Positions 35,319 to 44,900 of a stretch of 64,000 nt of DNA are shown in pieces. Within the stretch, counting starts at the first letter, position 1; each line of letters opens with the position of its first letter. This DNA comes from Magnetospirillum sulfuroxidans (lineage in GTDB: Bacteria > Pseudomonadota > Alphaproteobacteria > Rhodospirillales > Magnetospirillaceae), in contig NZ_JAGTUF010000002.1 of the NCBI RefSeq assembly GCF_018224925.1, positions 186,001-250,000 on the forward strand. The letters are read 5' to 3'. The notes under the pieces were generated by a model. That model searched no databases and had not been told where the DNA came from. It saw nothing but the letters and a program-made list of their open reading frames with translations. A program made the translations under genes and the position numbers.

Positions 35319-36749
35319 TTATGCATCGATCATCTCTTTTTTCAATTCGCTGACGACCTGCTGTGACAGAGCCGCCCCCTTGTGCGGAAAGACGGCGCAG
35401 GGCATGGGGCGATTGAAAAAGGGCGCCAGTGTTTCGAAGCCTTCGCCGGCGCAAACGTCAATGACCAGCAGATCGTCAGGGTAATCTTTAAAATATTCCA
35501 AGACATTCTTTACGTGTTGGTCATAGACCCACGAAAACCGCTCGGGGACGAAATCATAGCATCCGTATGTGGCTGCGCGGAAAAAGCGACGGATCTGCAA
35601 GCGGTGCTCTGGTTCCGGTTCGCCATCCTCGAGGAAGGGGGGGGCATTGAACCAGTGATGCTGGCATGATTGCAGCCAGCTTTCCTTGTCCCGCACGGTC
35701 AGGATGAACTTCGACCCCGGATAACGCTTGTGCAACTGGGCAAAATATGGCGCGACGGTGATGTCGGTGATGCCATCATGGTTCTTGAGCAATGTCAGGT
35801 CATACTGACCATTGGCGATCTCGTTATAAGTGTCGGGGTCCAAGGGGTAATGAATGGTGTCGAACCCCAGGATCTGCAACGCGTGGGTCAGTGAACGCGT
35901 CCCGGTGCGGCTGAGGCCGATGCCAAAGACCTTGGGCTTGGGCGCCTGGGCGCCATAGACCTGACGCTCGTTGTTGCGTTCCAGCCATTCGTTCAGGTGA
36001 TCCTCGGAGAAGGCGTCCTTTTCGGCGATGCCCAGCCGGGCCATTTCGCTATCGGCGTGCTGGTCCAAGGCCTCGATGAAGGCGTTGACCTGATCGGCGC
36101 GACTGTCCTTGGCGACCCAATGGCGGGCATAGGCGATGGCATGGCGGGCGATTTCGAAATCGTCCTGCTCGTCATTGGGCTCTGGCCATCGTTGCATGGC
36201 CATGTTGAGGACCGGCAATTGCGTTTCGGTGCGGCTGCGTAATTCGCGCAAGGCGTATTTGGCGAAGATGTGTCGGTAATACTGAAAATGATCGTGCAAG
36301 ATATCGAAATTGCGAAACTGCTTGCTCATCATCAACGGGGCCATGGCCAGGGTGCGAATCCGCGATTCCGGCCGCAAGACGTATTGCAGATCATCGTTGG
36401 GGGGCACCACCTGGGCCATGCGCCGGACCAGGTCATTGCGGGTGATGTGCACGCCGCAATGTAGCCGCCCACGGAAGCGGTCCGAGACATAGGTATCGAC
36501 ATAGGCGGTGTCGCAGCGTTCGATGAAGCCGCGAATATCTTCAAGGATCAGGCAATCCGCATCGACAAAGACCACGTAATCGCCGCGATAGGGGATGCGC
36601 AGCATCTGATTGACGCATTCCGAAAACGGCCGGACATGATCGATGACATGAACGCGATCCGGCTGGATATGGCGGATGGCAAGATCCAAGGAAACGTCTT
36701 TCGTACGCTCATCGACATGGCGAAAAACAAGATCAATTTTTGTCATCAT
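35319..36749 (-). CDS. Two-domain protein: GT-A-like N-terminus and sulfotransferase C-terminus
   Basis: The 476-residue protein looks like a fusion. Residues 1 to about 160 resemble a nucleotide-sugar GT-A fold, with a DxD-like YVVFVDADCLILED. After a helical linker, residues from about 250 carry a sulfotransferase-type P-loop, VFGIGLSRTGTRSLTHAL, which would bind the 5'-phosphosulfate of PAPS. A later KFILTVRDKESWLQSC strand matches the 3'-phosphate-binding region. The start overlaps the stop of the upstream sulfotransferase gene (TGATG). A TTG one codon earlier and an ATG one codon later are also possible. The acceptor is unknown. Confidence is good for the sulfotransferase half and moderate for the glycosyltransferase-like half. 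Confidence 0.75.
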   Translation of the reverse strand: MMTKIDLVFRHVDERTKDVSLDLAIRHIQPDRVHVIDHVRPFSECVNQMLRIPYRGDYVVFVDADCLILEDIRGFIERCDTAYVDTYVSDRFRGRLHCGVHITRNDLVRRMAQVVPPNDDLQYVLRPESRIRTLAMAPLMMSKQFRNFDILHDHFQYYRHIFAKYALRELRSRTETQLPVLNMAMQRWPEPNDEQDDFEIARHAIAYARHWVAKDSRADQVNAFIEALDQHADSEMARLGIAEKDAFSEDHLNEWLERNNERQVYGAQAPKPKVFGIGLSRTGTRSLTHALQILGFDTIHYPLDPDTYNEIANGQYDLTLLKNHDGITDITVAPYFAQLHKRYPGSKFILTVRDKESWLQSCQHHWFNAPPFLEDGEPEPEHRLQIRRFFRAATYGCYDFVPERFSWVYDQHVKNVLEYFKDYPDDLLVIDVCAGEGFETLAPFFNRPMPCAVFPHKGAALSQQVVSELKKEMIDA

Positions 36750-37591
36750 CAATCCATCGACATCATTTGCTGATTGAATTCACCCGCGATCCGCTCGAAC
36801 ATCCGAATGTTTTCCGCCGTCATTTCTTCATTCCATCGCAGATCCAGCCGAATCGGTTGGGTCTCTGCGTCATAGAATTGGCGCGATTTCGGGTTAAGCG
36901 TGACGAACGCCTGTTCCGGATCGGTGAAACGCTGCTTCGCCACCATGTATTGCGGCCCGCTATTGCCGCCCAAGGGGTGATGCTCCGCCGTGTGAAATTG
37001 CAGCATGGCCGGCTCGAAGTCGAGCCCCAGAACATCACACGCCTGGCGCACGACCGTATCCGGCTCGGCGGCAAGATGTTCGTAGTGAAGTCGCATCTTG
37101 GGGCCATCGAAGCGCGCATAGAGGGCCTGGGAGCGCTGGATCTGCTCTATCCATTGGCGGATCTGCTGCTCTGGGTCGCGATCGGGATATTTGCGCAGCC
37201 GAGAATTGACCACGGCGCGACCGTCGCGCAACAACATGAACAGCGTCGGCTGTCCGCCGCTGGCGCGCGTTTCCGCCACCCGCTCGGTGATCCAGTCATC
37301 GTTCTTGGTGGAATCGATGATGACGCGCCGTCCGGTCCGTTCGGCGACCTGCTGATAAAGCGCGCGCGGCGGCGTCCACTGGAAATCCTTCCACACCGGG
37401 CAATCCTCGCCACAGAGTTTGCAAACCCGCTTGTGTACCGGGGTTTTCGAATTTCCAAGATAGCGGGCTTTCCCCCCCTCTCCCATGTAGAAAGCTTGGG
37501 AATGGCTGCCGAGGATCATCCCCAACAAGGTCGATCCGGAATGGCCGGCGCCACATACCAAGGCGGCCTGCAATCGCACGTCTCCCACCAC
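36749..37591 (-). CDS. Sulfotransferase family protein
   Basis: The 280-residue protein opens with the PAPS-binding P-loop AALVCGAGHSGSTLLGMILG. The second conserved region, PTLFMLLRDGRAVVNSRLRK, matches the 3'-phosphate-binding RDPR-type motif. A CxxC pair (CKLCGEDCPVW) at about residues 57-64 could bind metal or form a disulfide. GTG is used as start, with GGGGAG upstream. It is followed by an overlapping second sulfotransferase gene and preceded, after 168 bases, by a small Tat-exported protein. An AT-rich stretch (about 37641-37665) just upstream may hold its own promoter. Confidence 0.85.
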   Translation of the reverse strand: MVGDVRLQAALVCGAGHSGSTLLGMILGSHSQAFYMGEGGKARYLGNSKTPVHKRVCKLCGEDCPVWKDFQWTPPRALYQQVAERTGRRVIIDSTKNDDWITERVAETRASGGQPTLFMLLRDGRAVVNSRLRKYPDRDPEQQIRQWIEQIQRSQALYARFDGPKMRLHYEHLAAEPDTVVRQACDVLGLDFEPAMLQFHTAEHHPLGGNSGPQYMVAKQRFTDPEQAFVTLNPKSRQFYDAETQPIRLDLRWNEEMTAENIRMFERIAGEFNQQMMSMD

Positions 37592-37759
37592 CCACTCCCC
37601 ATCACAATGATACGACGGCGTTTATCACGGACGCCGGAAATATAAAAAATATAAAGAAATATAAAGGCTGTCGCCGCGATCAAAGGATGCGCCGTCGACA
37701 GGCTGGCGATCAACCATCGCAAGCCTTTGTCTTTGTCGCCGGCGCATCTTCCGTCAGGC

Positions 37760-37999
37760 TCAGTCGTTATCGGTCTGGCCGGCATGATCCTGGTTAGCCG
37801 GATCGGTGTCGGTCTGGTTCTCGCGGTCGGACGCATGCGCCGGGGTGGCCAGCATTCCGGCGCCGAACACGGCCGAGGCCACGCCCAGGCCGACACCCAT
37901 ACGGGTTGACGCCAGGAAGGAACGACGGCTCATGTGCCGGGTGGTGGTGATGTCTTCTTCCGAGAGGGTCGGCAGGCCGACATTCTTTTTCTCAGTCAT
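37760..37999 (-). CDS. Small Tat-exported acidic protein, function unknown
   Basis: This 79-residue protein has a conserved-looking polar N-terminus, a twin-arginine motif SRRSFLAST at about residues 24-32, a hydrophobic stretch and a predicted cleavage after TPAHA. The mature part is only about 23 residues, all polar and rich in Asp, Asn, Gln and Thr (TDTDPANQDHAGQTDND). AAGGAG lies six bases before the ATG. It is too small to be an enzyme, so it may be a structural tail, a metal-binding peptide or a substrate for modification. Neighbours are a JmjC oxygenase upstream and sulfotransferases downstream. I do not recognise a named family. Confidence 0.75.
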   Translation of the reverse strand: MTEKKNVGLPTLSEEDITTTRHMSRRSFLASTRMGVGLGVASAVFGAGMLATPAHASDRENQTDTDPANQDHAGQTDND

Positions 38000-38064
38000 G
38001 TGTGCTCCTTGAATTGGCAAAGGGTTGAAAATCGCGTCAAAAAGAAACCCTGGCGGCCAGACGC

Positions 38065-39288
38065 TCAGGCGATGGTCAGGATTCCTTCCCGGACCAGCCG
38101 GCGTGCCAAAACCAGACGACTGGCGTCATCGGCAAGGCCCGGCATGTCACGGACGGTAAAGCTCGGCGTGCCGAGCGAGTAGGTCAAAGCCGCCGCCACC
38201 GCCGCCGGAAAGGCGATTTCGGCGGTGTGGACATGCAAGACGATCTGATCCGCCGTCTCTCGCAGATGGCAGACAAGCTCTGGCCGGGGGCCGACCACGG
38301 TATCCGCGTTCAGTTCAGGCAACAGCAGGTGATCGCGTGAACGGCCCCAGTTCAGCGGCTGGCGGCTGGTGATGAAGGCATCGCGAAAGCGTTCGAGAAT
38401 GTCTTCGAACCGAGCTTTGTCGGCGAAACGAGACACCAGCTGCCGAAAGGTCGTTTCCATGGCCGCCAGATCCGGGGCCTCGGCCAAGGCGCCGATGGGC
38501 AGGTTGTGGCGGAACTCGACATTTTCATGGCAGACCGCCAGCAATGATTCCAGCATCAACTCGGTCCAGGTCTGCGACAGCATGCCCAAGGTGATATGGA
38601 TCGACGGCTCCGCCGATGTCACCGCGTCATGAACCAGACCCCGGGGAAAGTAATAGACATCGCCGGCATTGTGATCGAACTCAGCCGACAGGTCGCCGGG
38701 CGAGTCCTTGGTCGGATTGAAATCCTGCCGCGCCAACGGCAATTCGCGCGGCGTGCCATAGATGCGCCAGCGCTTTTTGCCGAGCACCTGCAAGGCAAAG
38801 ATGTCGTGCGTGTCATAGTGGATCTTGAACCCCTGGGCACCGGGAGGGGTGAAATAAACATTGGTCTGGAACTCGCAGGAAAACACCTGCTCCGCCGACC
38901 GGCACAACCGGGCAAGGGCGGGAACCGTCCGATGCATGTGGCGCATGACGATGGTGCAGCCCTGGGAATACAGCTCGTACAGACGGGTCTTGTCGATCCG
39001 GCCATCGGAAAAAGTAAAAGCCTCTTTGGGGACGCTATCGAGCGCATTGGCGACATTGACGCTGGGATAATTGTGACCGACATGGGTCAAATGATGGTCG
39101 ATATCGTCCAAGGTCAGCAACGTGCTGAAAAACTGAGGATCGTTGCGCTGAATACGCAGTTCTTTCTTCTCGTAATACGTCGCCATGAACTGATCAAGGC
39201 CAAGAGGCGCGATCAGATCTTGAAACGAAAGCGTCTTTTCTTGCCTTCCAAGTCCCAGACCGAACTTGCTATCCGCTATGGAATCCAT
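38065..39288 (-). CDS. JmjC/cupin-like Fe(II) 2-oxoglutarate oxygenase
   Basis: The 407-residue protein resembles the bacterial ribosomal-oxygenase (RoxA/YcfD-type) branch of JmjC proteins. Metal ligands are visible as HYDTHDIFALQVLG (His-x-Asp) and the distal His in FPRGLVHDAVTS. The basic LGKKRWRIYG that follows the HxD is typical of the fold. The C-terminal 150 residues form a helical winged-helix-like region ending with VLARRLVREGILTIA. Such enzymes hydroxylate protein side chains such as Arg, His or Asn. The internal ATG was preferred because GGGGGA precedes it; an upstream ATG adds five residues. It directly precedes the small Tat protein gene. Confidence 0.82.
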   Translation of the reverse strand: MDSIADSKFGLGLGRQEKTLSFQDLIAPLGLDQFMATYYEKKELRIQRNDPQFFSTLLTLDDIDHHLTHVGHNYPSVNVANALDSVPKEAFTFSDGRIDKTRLYELYSQGCTIVMRHMHRTVPALARLCRSAEQVFSCEFQTNVYFTPPGAQGFKIHYDTHDIFALQVLGKKRWRIYGTPRELPLARQDFNPTKDSPGDLSAEFDHNAGDVYYFPRGLVHDAVTSAEPSIHITLGMLSQTWTELMLESLLAVCHENVEFRHNLPIGALAEAPDLAAMETTFRQLVSRFADKARFEDILERFRDAFITSRQPLNWGRSRDHLLLPELNADTVVGPRPELVCHLRETADQIVLHVHTAEIAFPAAVAAALTYSLGTPSFTVRDMPGLADDASRLVLARRLVREGILTIA

Positions 39289-39316
39289 TCCATCCCCCAC
39301 CATTCGAAAAAGAGAG

Positions 39317-40432
39317 CTAGTTTTTCTTCCCGCTCTTCGGCCCCACGAACAGGGCTGTCACCACCGTGTCGATAATCGACTCGTCGGATATGCTGTTTCC
39401 GTTGGTCATGAAAACCAAGGCGGTCTTGCGATCCGGGTAATATCGGATTTCAGCCTCGAAACCGTCATCCACGCCGGTATGGCCGTACCACTTGCCCCAG
39501 CGATCCTTTCCCAACTCGACGCCCAAGCCATAGCCCTCTTCTTGGGCCGAGGGGGCTGTCATCCGCCGGAGCATGGCCGGGGCCAACAGCTTGCCGTCAC
39601 GGAACAGGGCAAAGAGAAAATGTTCGAGATCGGCGGCGGTCGTCACCAACGGGCCGTCACCCAATGGAGAGTTCCAGGCGTATTGGCTGACATCTTCTTC
39701 GGCGCCGTCATCATTTAAATCGGCATAACCATGTGCCAAGCGATGATCGCCGGACTTCGCCCCGACGGTGGTGTCCGTCATTTCCGCCCGATCCAAGATG
39801 CGGCGGCGCAAGGCGGCGTCAAGGGACGTCGCATCGGCCGTGGCGATGATGTCGCCCAACAGCACATAATTGCTGTTGCTGTACTCATGGGCCTGTCCGG
39901 GGCGGCCCGTGGCCCGCTCGCCATAGGCGAAAGGAAGGGCAAAAGCCGGCGTCAACGTCTTGGGTTTCGCGTGAAAAGCATCGGAAAAGGTGTCGGTCAA
40001 ATAGTCCGGGATGCCCGAACTATGATCCAAAAGCTGTTGCAGCCGCGCCTTGCCGGCATTGGGCAATCTGGGGAGATCGGGAACGCCGCCGACCAAGGGA
40101 AGGATGGGAGCGTCCAATTTCAACACCCCTTCGTCCACCAATTGCAACGTCGCCGTCGCCACCGCCATCTTGCCCACCGAGGCAACGTAAAAGCGGCTGC
40201 CGGGACTGACGCGGGCGCCGGTGGCGCTATCGGCGATCCCCGCCACCACCACTTCGCGGCGGTCTGGCGTTGAAACCAGCAAGATTCCGCCGGCCAGTTC
40301 CTCTTGTGCGAGATACGTTTGAAGGATGGATTGCAGGCTATCACCGGCCGAGGCTGTCCCCGCCAATGCGACAGCATGCGCCAGCACCCCCGCCGACATG
40401 GTCAACACAGAGCGCCAGAAGGCCATAGCCAT
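39317..40432 (-). CDS. Exported serine hydrolase, beta-lactamase family (class C-like)
   Basis: The 371-residue protein starts with a signal peptide ending near AGTASA. The active-site SxxK reads SVGK in FYVASVGKMAVATATLQLV. A YSNSNYVLLG motif supplies the YxN element, and a YGHTGVDDGF segment replaces the KTG box. This is the penicillin-binding protein/AmpC-like serine hydrolase family, which includes D-peptidases and esterases; real beta-lactamase activity is not implied. It lies 28 bases upstream of the JmjC gene on the same strand. The start avoids an upstream extension that overlaps a palindrome. Confidence 0.87.
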   Translation of the reverse strand: MAMAFWRSVLTMSAGVLAHAVALAGTASAGDSLQSILQTYLAQEELAGGILLVSTPDRREVVVAGIADSATGARVSPGSRFYVASVGKMAVATATLQLVDEGVLKLDAPILPLVGGVPDLPRLPNAGKARLQQLLDHSSGIPDYLTDTFSDAFHAKPKTLTPAFALPFAYGERATGRPGQAHEYSNSNYVLLGDIIATADATSLDAALRRRILDRAEMTDTTVGAKSGDHRLAHGYADLNDDGAEEDVSQYAWNSPLGDGPLVTTAADLEHFLFALFRDGKLLAPAMLRRMTAPSAQEEGYGLGVELGKDRWGKWYGHTGVDDGFEAEIRYYPDRKTALVFMTNGNSISDESIIDTVVTALFVGPKSGKKN

Positions 40433-40459
40433 AACTCTATTGAAGGGAAATATGGGGCA

Positions 40460-40497
40460 CCACGATGGTGCGCGCTTCATCCGGCGCACCATCGTGG
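40460..40497. repeat. 14-bp inverted repeat between DUF4189 and serine hydrolase genes
   Basis: Perfect 14-base arms (CCACGATGGTGCGC) flank a ten-base spacer. It lies downstream of the DUF4189 gene and upstream of the hydrolase start, so it could be a terminator or attenuator. No T run is seen. Confidence 0.6.
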
Positions 40498-40517
40498 CAG
40501 TCCAGACCTAAACGGTC

Positions 40518-40874
40518 TTACTTGTCGCAGTCGGCAACCACGATCTTGCAGCCCGAGCCGCATTCCTCGAGGGCCTTCTTCTTGGCGACGGCTTCGCTCG
40601 AACCCCAGCCGATCCCGGAATAGCCCTTAGAGGCGGCATAGGCGCCACAGGTGTCGTACTTCACCGCAACCTTGCAGTTGCTGTTGCCAGAGGACTTGCA
40701 CTGCTTCACCGCATCGGCGGCAGCGGCATCGCGAGTCGCCCCCTGGCCAATGCCATAGCCCACTTCGCTGGCCGAAGTGCCCTCTTCGTCGTCAACCGCA
40801 ATGGCCCCGGCCGCATAAACGGCAGCGGAATTGAACAAAAACGCGGTCATAGCCAAAAGCATCAGTTTCTTCAT
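40518..40874 (-). CDS. Exported DUF4189-domain protein
   Basis: The 118-residue protein has a signal peptide (MKKLMLLAMTAFLFNSAAVY, cleaved near YAA). The mature domain carries paired cysteines (QCKSSGNSNCKVAV, DTCGAYAASKG, LEECGSGCKIVVADC). The repeated YG.. / GWG..S.EAA..AL..C pattern is that of DUF4189, a small secreted or periplasmic domain of unknown role that is often disulfide-bonded. It begins nine bases after the stop of the sodium-channel gene, so the two are probably one transcript. Confidence 0.82.
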   Translation of the reverse strand: MKKLMLLAMTAFLFNSAAVYAAGAIAVDDEEGTSASEVGYGIGQGATRDAAAADAVKQCKSSGNSNCKVAVKYDTCGAYAASKGYSGIGWGSSEAVAKKKALEECGSGCKIVVADCDK

Positions 40875-40883
40875 AGTGCCCTC

Positions 40884-41741
40884 TTATTTGCTGGAAGTTA
40901 CGTCTTGAAGTCGACCATCAAGCGATTGCCGCAGGGCGGCCACTTCCGTCCGCAGATTCCGCAGTTCCTGGGCAATACCCTCGGATTCTGCATGAGCTGC
41001 GGCCCGGATTTCTTCGTTCACTTCGGCGGATTCTTCTTCATGCAGGGTCTGCATGGCGTTGACGATCACCGCGATGAACAAATTTAGCATGGTAAAGGTA
41101 GCGATCAGGATGAACGGTACAAAGAAGACCCAAGCCAGCGGGAATTTCTCCATCACCGGCCGGACGATGCCCATGGACCAGCTTTCCAGCGTCATGACCT
41201 GGAACAAGGTGTAGAAAGAATCGCCCAGCGATCCGAACCATTCGGGGAATTCATCCCCGAACACCTTGGTGCTGATGACGCCGGCAACATAAAACAGCAG
41301 CGATTGCAGCATCATGATCATGGTCAGTCCCGGCAGGGACGACAGCAAGGCTTCGACGATACGCTTAAGACGCGGCAGCGTGTTGATCAGGCGCAGAACG
41401 CGCAAGACACGCAGCGCCCGCAAAACAGCAAGGCCCGGAGTGGTCGGAACCACGGCGATGCCGACGACGGCGAAATCAAACAAGCTCCACGGATCGCGAA
41501 AGAACGACAACCGGCGATAACCGATCCGCAGCAGCAATTCGATAATGAAAACACCCAAGATCGCGTCATCAATGACGGTCAAGATCGGTCCAACGGCGGC
41601 AATCACCGCCTTGGAGGTGTCCAGGCCAAGGATGATGGCGTTCAAAACAATCAGGCCGGTGATGAATTTTTGAACTGGATCGCTTTCGACCCACATACCG
41701 GCCCTGTCGAGAATGCTTACTCGAGCGACGCTATCGGCCAC
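40884..41741 (-). CDS. Bacterial voltage-gated sodium channel (NaChBac/NavMs type)
   Basis: This 285-residue six-helix channel has a clear voltage-sensor S4 with arginines at every third position (VLRALRVLRVLRLIN, residues 107-120). The pore filter is TLESWSM at 184-190, as in NavMs and close to NaChBac TLESWAS. The S6 helix is followed by a charged coiled-coil neck and bundle (about 233-280) that assembles four subunits. It should pass sodium into the cell on depolarisation. The start is a GTG with AGGAAG eight bases upstream; the next ATG would lose the cytoplasmic leader. It heads a leftward gene run and is divergent from a hybrid kinase gene. Confidence 0.93.
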   Translation of the reverse strand: MADSVARVSILDRAGMWVESDPVQKFITGLIVLNAIILGLDTSKAVIAAVGPILTVIDDAILGVFIIELLLRIGYRRLSFFRDPWSLFDFAVVGIAVVPTTPGLAVLRALRVLRVLRLINTLPRLKRIVEALLSSLPGLTMIMMLQSLLFYVAGVISTKVFGDEFPEWFGSLGDSFYTLFQVMTLESWSMGIVRPVMEKFPLAWVFFVPFILIATFTMLNLFIAVIVNAMQTLHEEESAEVNEEIRAAAHAESEGIAQELRNLRTEVAALRQSLDGRLQDVTSSK

Positions 41742-41912
41742 AATATTTCTTCCTTTAGATATCGGCCCGGTTCTGGGCTTAGGTTGCTTGGATTTTAAAT
41801 AAATTACCGATGTGGACGGCCTATGGATAGGGTGTTGACAGCCGTTCACGTCGAATCTCCATAAGCTGATCCTGGCTGGACGCTATTGGTTGCAAGCGGT
41901 TAGTGTCGCCTC

Positions 41913-44900
41913 ATGGTCATGCTGTGGAAACGGTGGGGATTTTATCTTTTTCTGCTGGTGGTGTGCGTCCGGCTCATCAGCGGAAGCGCTTTGGCGCGTC
42001 CGCCGGATACCGATCAAGGCCGTTGGGCCGATATCGCCACCCCGGTCTTCAACCACCTGACCACGGCGGATGGATTGCCTTATCCGGTCGCCTTGGGGGT
42101 GGTGCAAGATCGTCAGGGCTTTATTTGGGCGGCAACCCCTGGCGGCATCGCCCGTTGGGACGGCTATCACATGAAAGTGTTCCGTCACGACAACAATATT
42201 GCGAGTTCATTACCCGAAAACATCATTACCGCCGCCTTTTCCGCCCCCAACGGGCGGCTTTGGTTCAGTTCAGTCTCGGGCCTTGTCGCCAGCTTTGATC
42301 CGGTGCGCCAGGATTTCACCGCCTATCGCCACCCGGGCGGAAACTTCGGCCGCCCCTCTGGCCTGACCGGTGACGGCGCCGGGGGCATCTGGATCGCCGG
42401 ACGGCAAGGGTTATTCCGCCTCGACAAGACAACCGGCGAGTGGACGCGTGAAAACGCCTTGCCGCAAGGCGATGTCAGCTGTGTTCTTGTCGATCGTAGC
42501 GGCCGCCTGTGGGTCGGCACCTCCGAGGGGCTGATGTGGCGAGCCCCCAATGAAACCGCCTTCACCTCGATCAAAATGCCCGCCTCGATGAAAGGCGACG
42601 CCACGTCGTTCATGTTCGAGGACAGTGGGGGAACCATCTGGTTCGGCAGCCGCCGGGGCCGTGTCGGTCATATCGACGCCGACCGCAGAAAAGTTAATCT
42701 GGAAACCGCCCTGCCGCCTTCCGGTTTTCGCGTCACCGCCTTTGTCGAACCGCGTCCGGGCCTGCTGTGGGTGGGGGAATATGGCGGCGGCATTCGCGAG
42801 CTGAACACGCAAAGCAAGACCGTCCGACTGTTTCGTCATGACCCGGCCAGCAGCACAAGCCTTGCCGATAATGCCGTCACCGGCCTGCTGGTGGACCGTT
42901 CCGGCTTGGTTTGGATCAGCAGCCTGCGCGGAATTGATCGTCACATCGCCGCCAATCAACGGGTGATGACCATGGTCCCGCACACCCAGAACGGCCTTCC
43001 CGGCGACGATGTCCGCAGCGTCACCACGACCAAGGATCGCCGTCTATGGTTGGGCTTTCGTTCGGCCGGCTTGGTCCTGCTGGATCCCGCAACCAATTCC
43101 ATCAAGACCCGGCCGGATGGGCGTTGGCCCAAGGACTTGCCCGCCGGAACCGTCCAAGCCATCGCCGATACGGCTGATGGAACGTTGTGGGTGGGACAAT
43201 CGACCGGCTTGCGTAAGATCGATCTGGGGAGCGGAACCATACAATCCTACCCACCGCTTGCCGACGCCAATGTCTGGGGGCTGTTGGTGGAAGGAGATGG
43301 CCTGTGGGCGGGCGGATACATGGGATTGGCCTATATCCCCCGCAATGGCGGTCCGCCCAGGCTGTATTCCTCGGTTCGCAAGGACCCAAAGACCCTCAGC
43401 GACAACAGTGTCGTGGTGATTTTCCGCGACCGCGCCCAGCGGCTGTGGCTGGGAACCCAGCGGGGATTGAACCTGTTGGAAAACCCCGAGACGGGAACGT
43501 TTCGCCGCATCTTCAGCGATCCAAACGACCCCGAAAGCCTGCCCGGCGACAGCATTACCAGCATTACCCAAGATCGCTTCGGCCGTCTGTGGCTGGCAAC
43601 CGCCAACGGCATCTGCATCTTCGATCCCGAACAGGTGGGTAAGCCCCGCTTCACCCGCCTGGGGGCGGCCGATGGGCTGCCGAACGGTCCGGTTTTATCG
43701 ATCATCGAAGATTCCGCCGGCATGATCTTCGCGGCGACCGGCGATGGCCTTGCGGTGATTAACCCCGACACCTTGAAGGTCCGCATCTTGGGGCCGGCGG
43801 AAGGCGTCGAGGTCAAGACGTTCTGGACCGGGGCCGCGGCCAAAGCCACCGATGGCGTTCTGGTTTTCGGCGGATTTGGCGGCATGGTCCAGGTCCATCC
43901 GACATCCTTGCCCAAATGGGATTTCTCACCTCCGGTCGTCGTCACCGATGTGCGCGCCGGACCGCGAAGCTTGAGCAGTTTGGGCGAGATTGTTGTTCTG
44001 CCCGAGGATTCCGGCTTTTCCGTCGAATTCGCCGCACTGGATTTCTCGGCCCCCGAGCGTAATCGTTATGCCTACCGGCTTGATGGCGGCGACTGGCTGT
44101 CGGTGGATTCCCAACACCGTATGGCCAGCTACACCAATCTGGCTCCCGGACGCCACCATCTCGAGATTTTGGGAAGCAACAGTATCGGCCTGTGGGCGCC
44201 GCCATTGGTGGTCAACATCCGGGTGTTGCCGGCCTGGTATCAGACGGTGTGGTTCCATTTGCTGGTCTTCGGCCTTTTCCTGGCCGCCATCGCCACGGCG
44301 CTCCAGGTCCGCAAGGCTTATTATCGACGACGGGAACAGGAACTGATCCTTCAGGTCGACGCCAAGACGGCCGAGGTCGAGGCGGCCATGCAACGGGCCG
44401 TGGCTGGCGAGGAAGAGGCGCGAAAAGCAAAAGTGGTGGCCGAAACGGCGGATCAAATGAAATCCCGCTTTCTCGCCATCATTGGTCACGAAATCCGAAC
44501 GCCGCTGAATGGATTGCTGGGGATGTTGCAGGTTTTGGATCCACGGGCGCCAGACCAGGATTGTCTGAGCACAGCCAAGCAAGCCGGAGAGATGCTGCGC
44601 CATTTGGTCGAAAACGTTCTGGAATACGGCCGTGACGGCGCCGCCAATCAGGATGCGTTGCTTCATGAGGTGGACATCGCCGGCCTTGTGACTCAAATCG
44701 TCAATCTGGTCCGTAATCAGGCCGAGACCAAGGGATTGACGCTGATCACCACGACGCCCGCCGACCTGCCCCCCATAATCCGGGTCAATCGGGCCAAGCT
44801 GTCCCGGATCTTGCTGAATCTGCTTGGAAACGCCATTAAATTTACCGATAGCGGCACCGTCAGCCTTGTGGCCACTCTGACCGATGACGGCGAAGCATGG

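Noticed and set aside
39317-40432. Antibiotic-resistance beta-lactamase
   Set aside because: The protein has the general serine-hydrolase motifs but lacks a clear KTG box; an exported peptidase or esterase is more likely.
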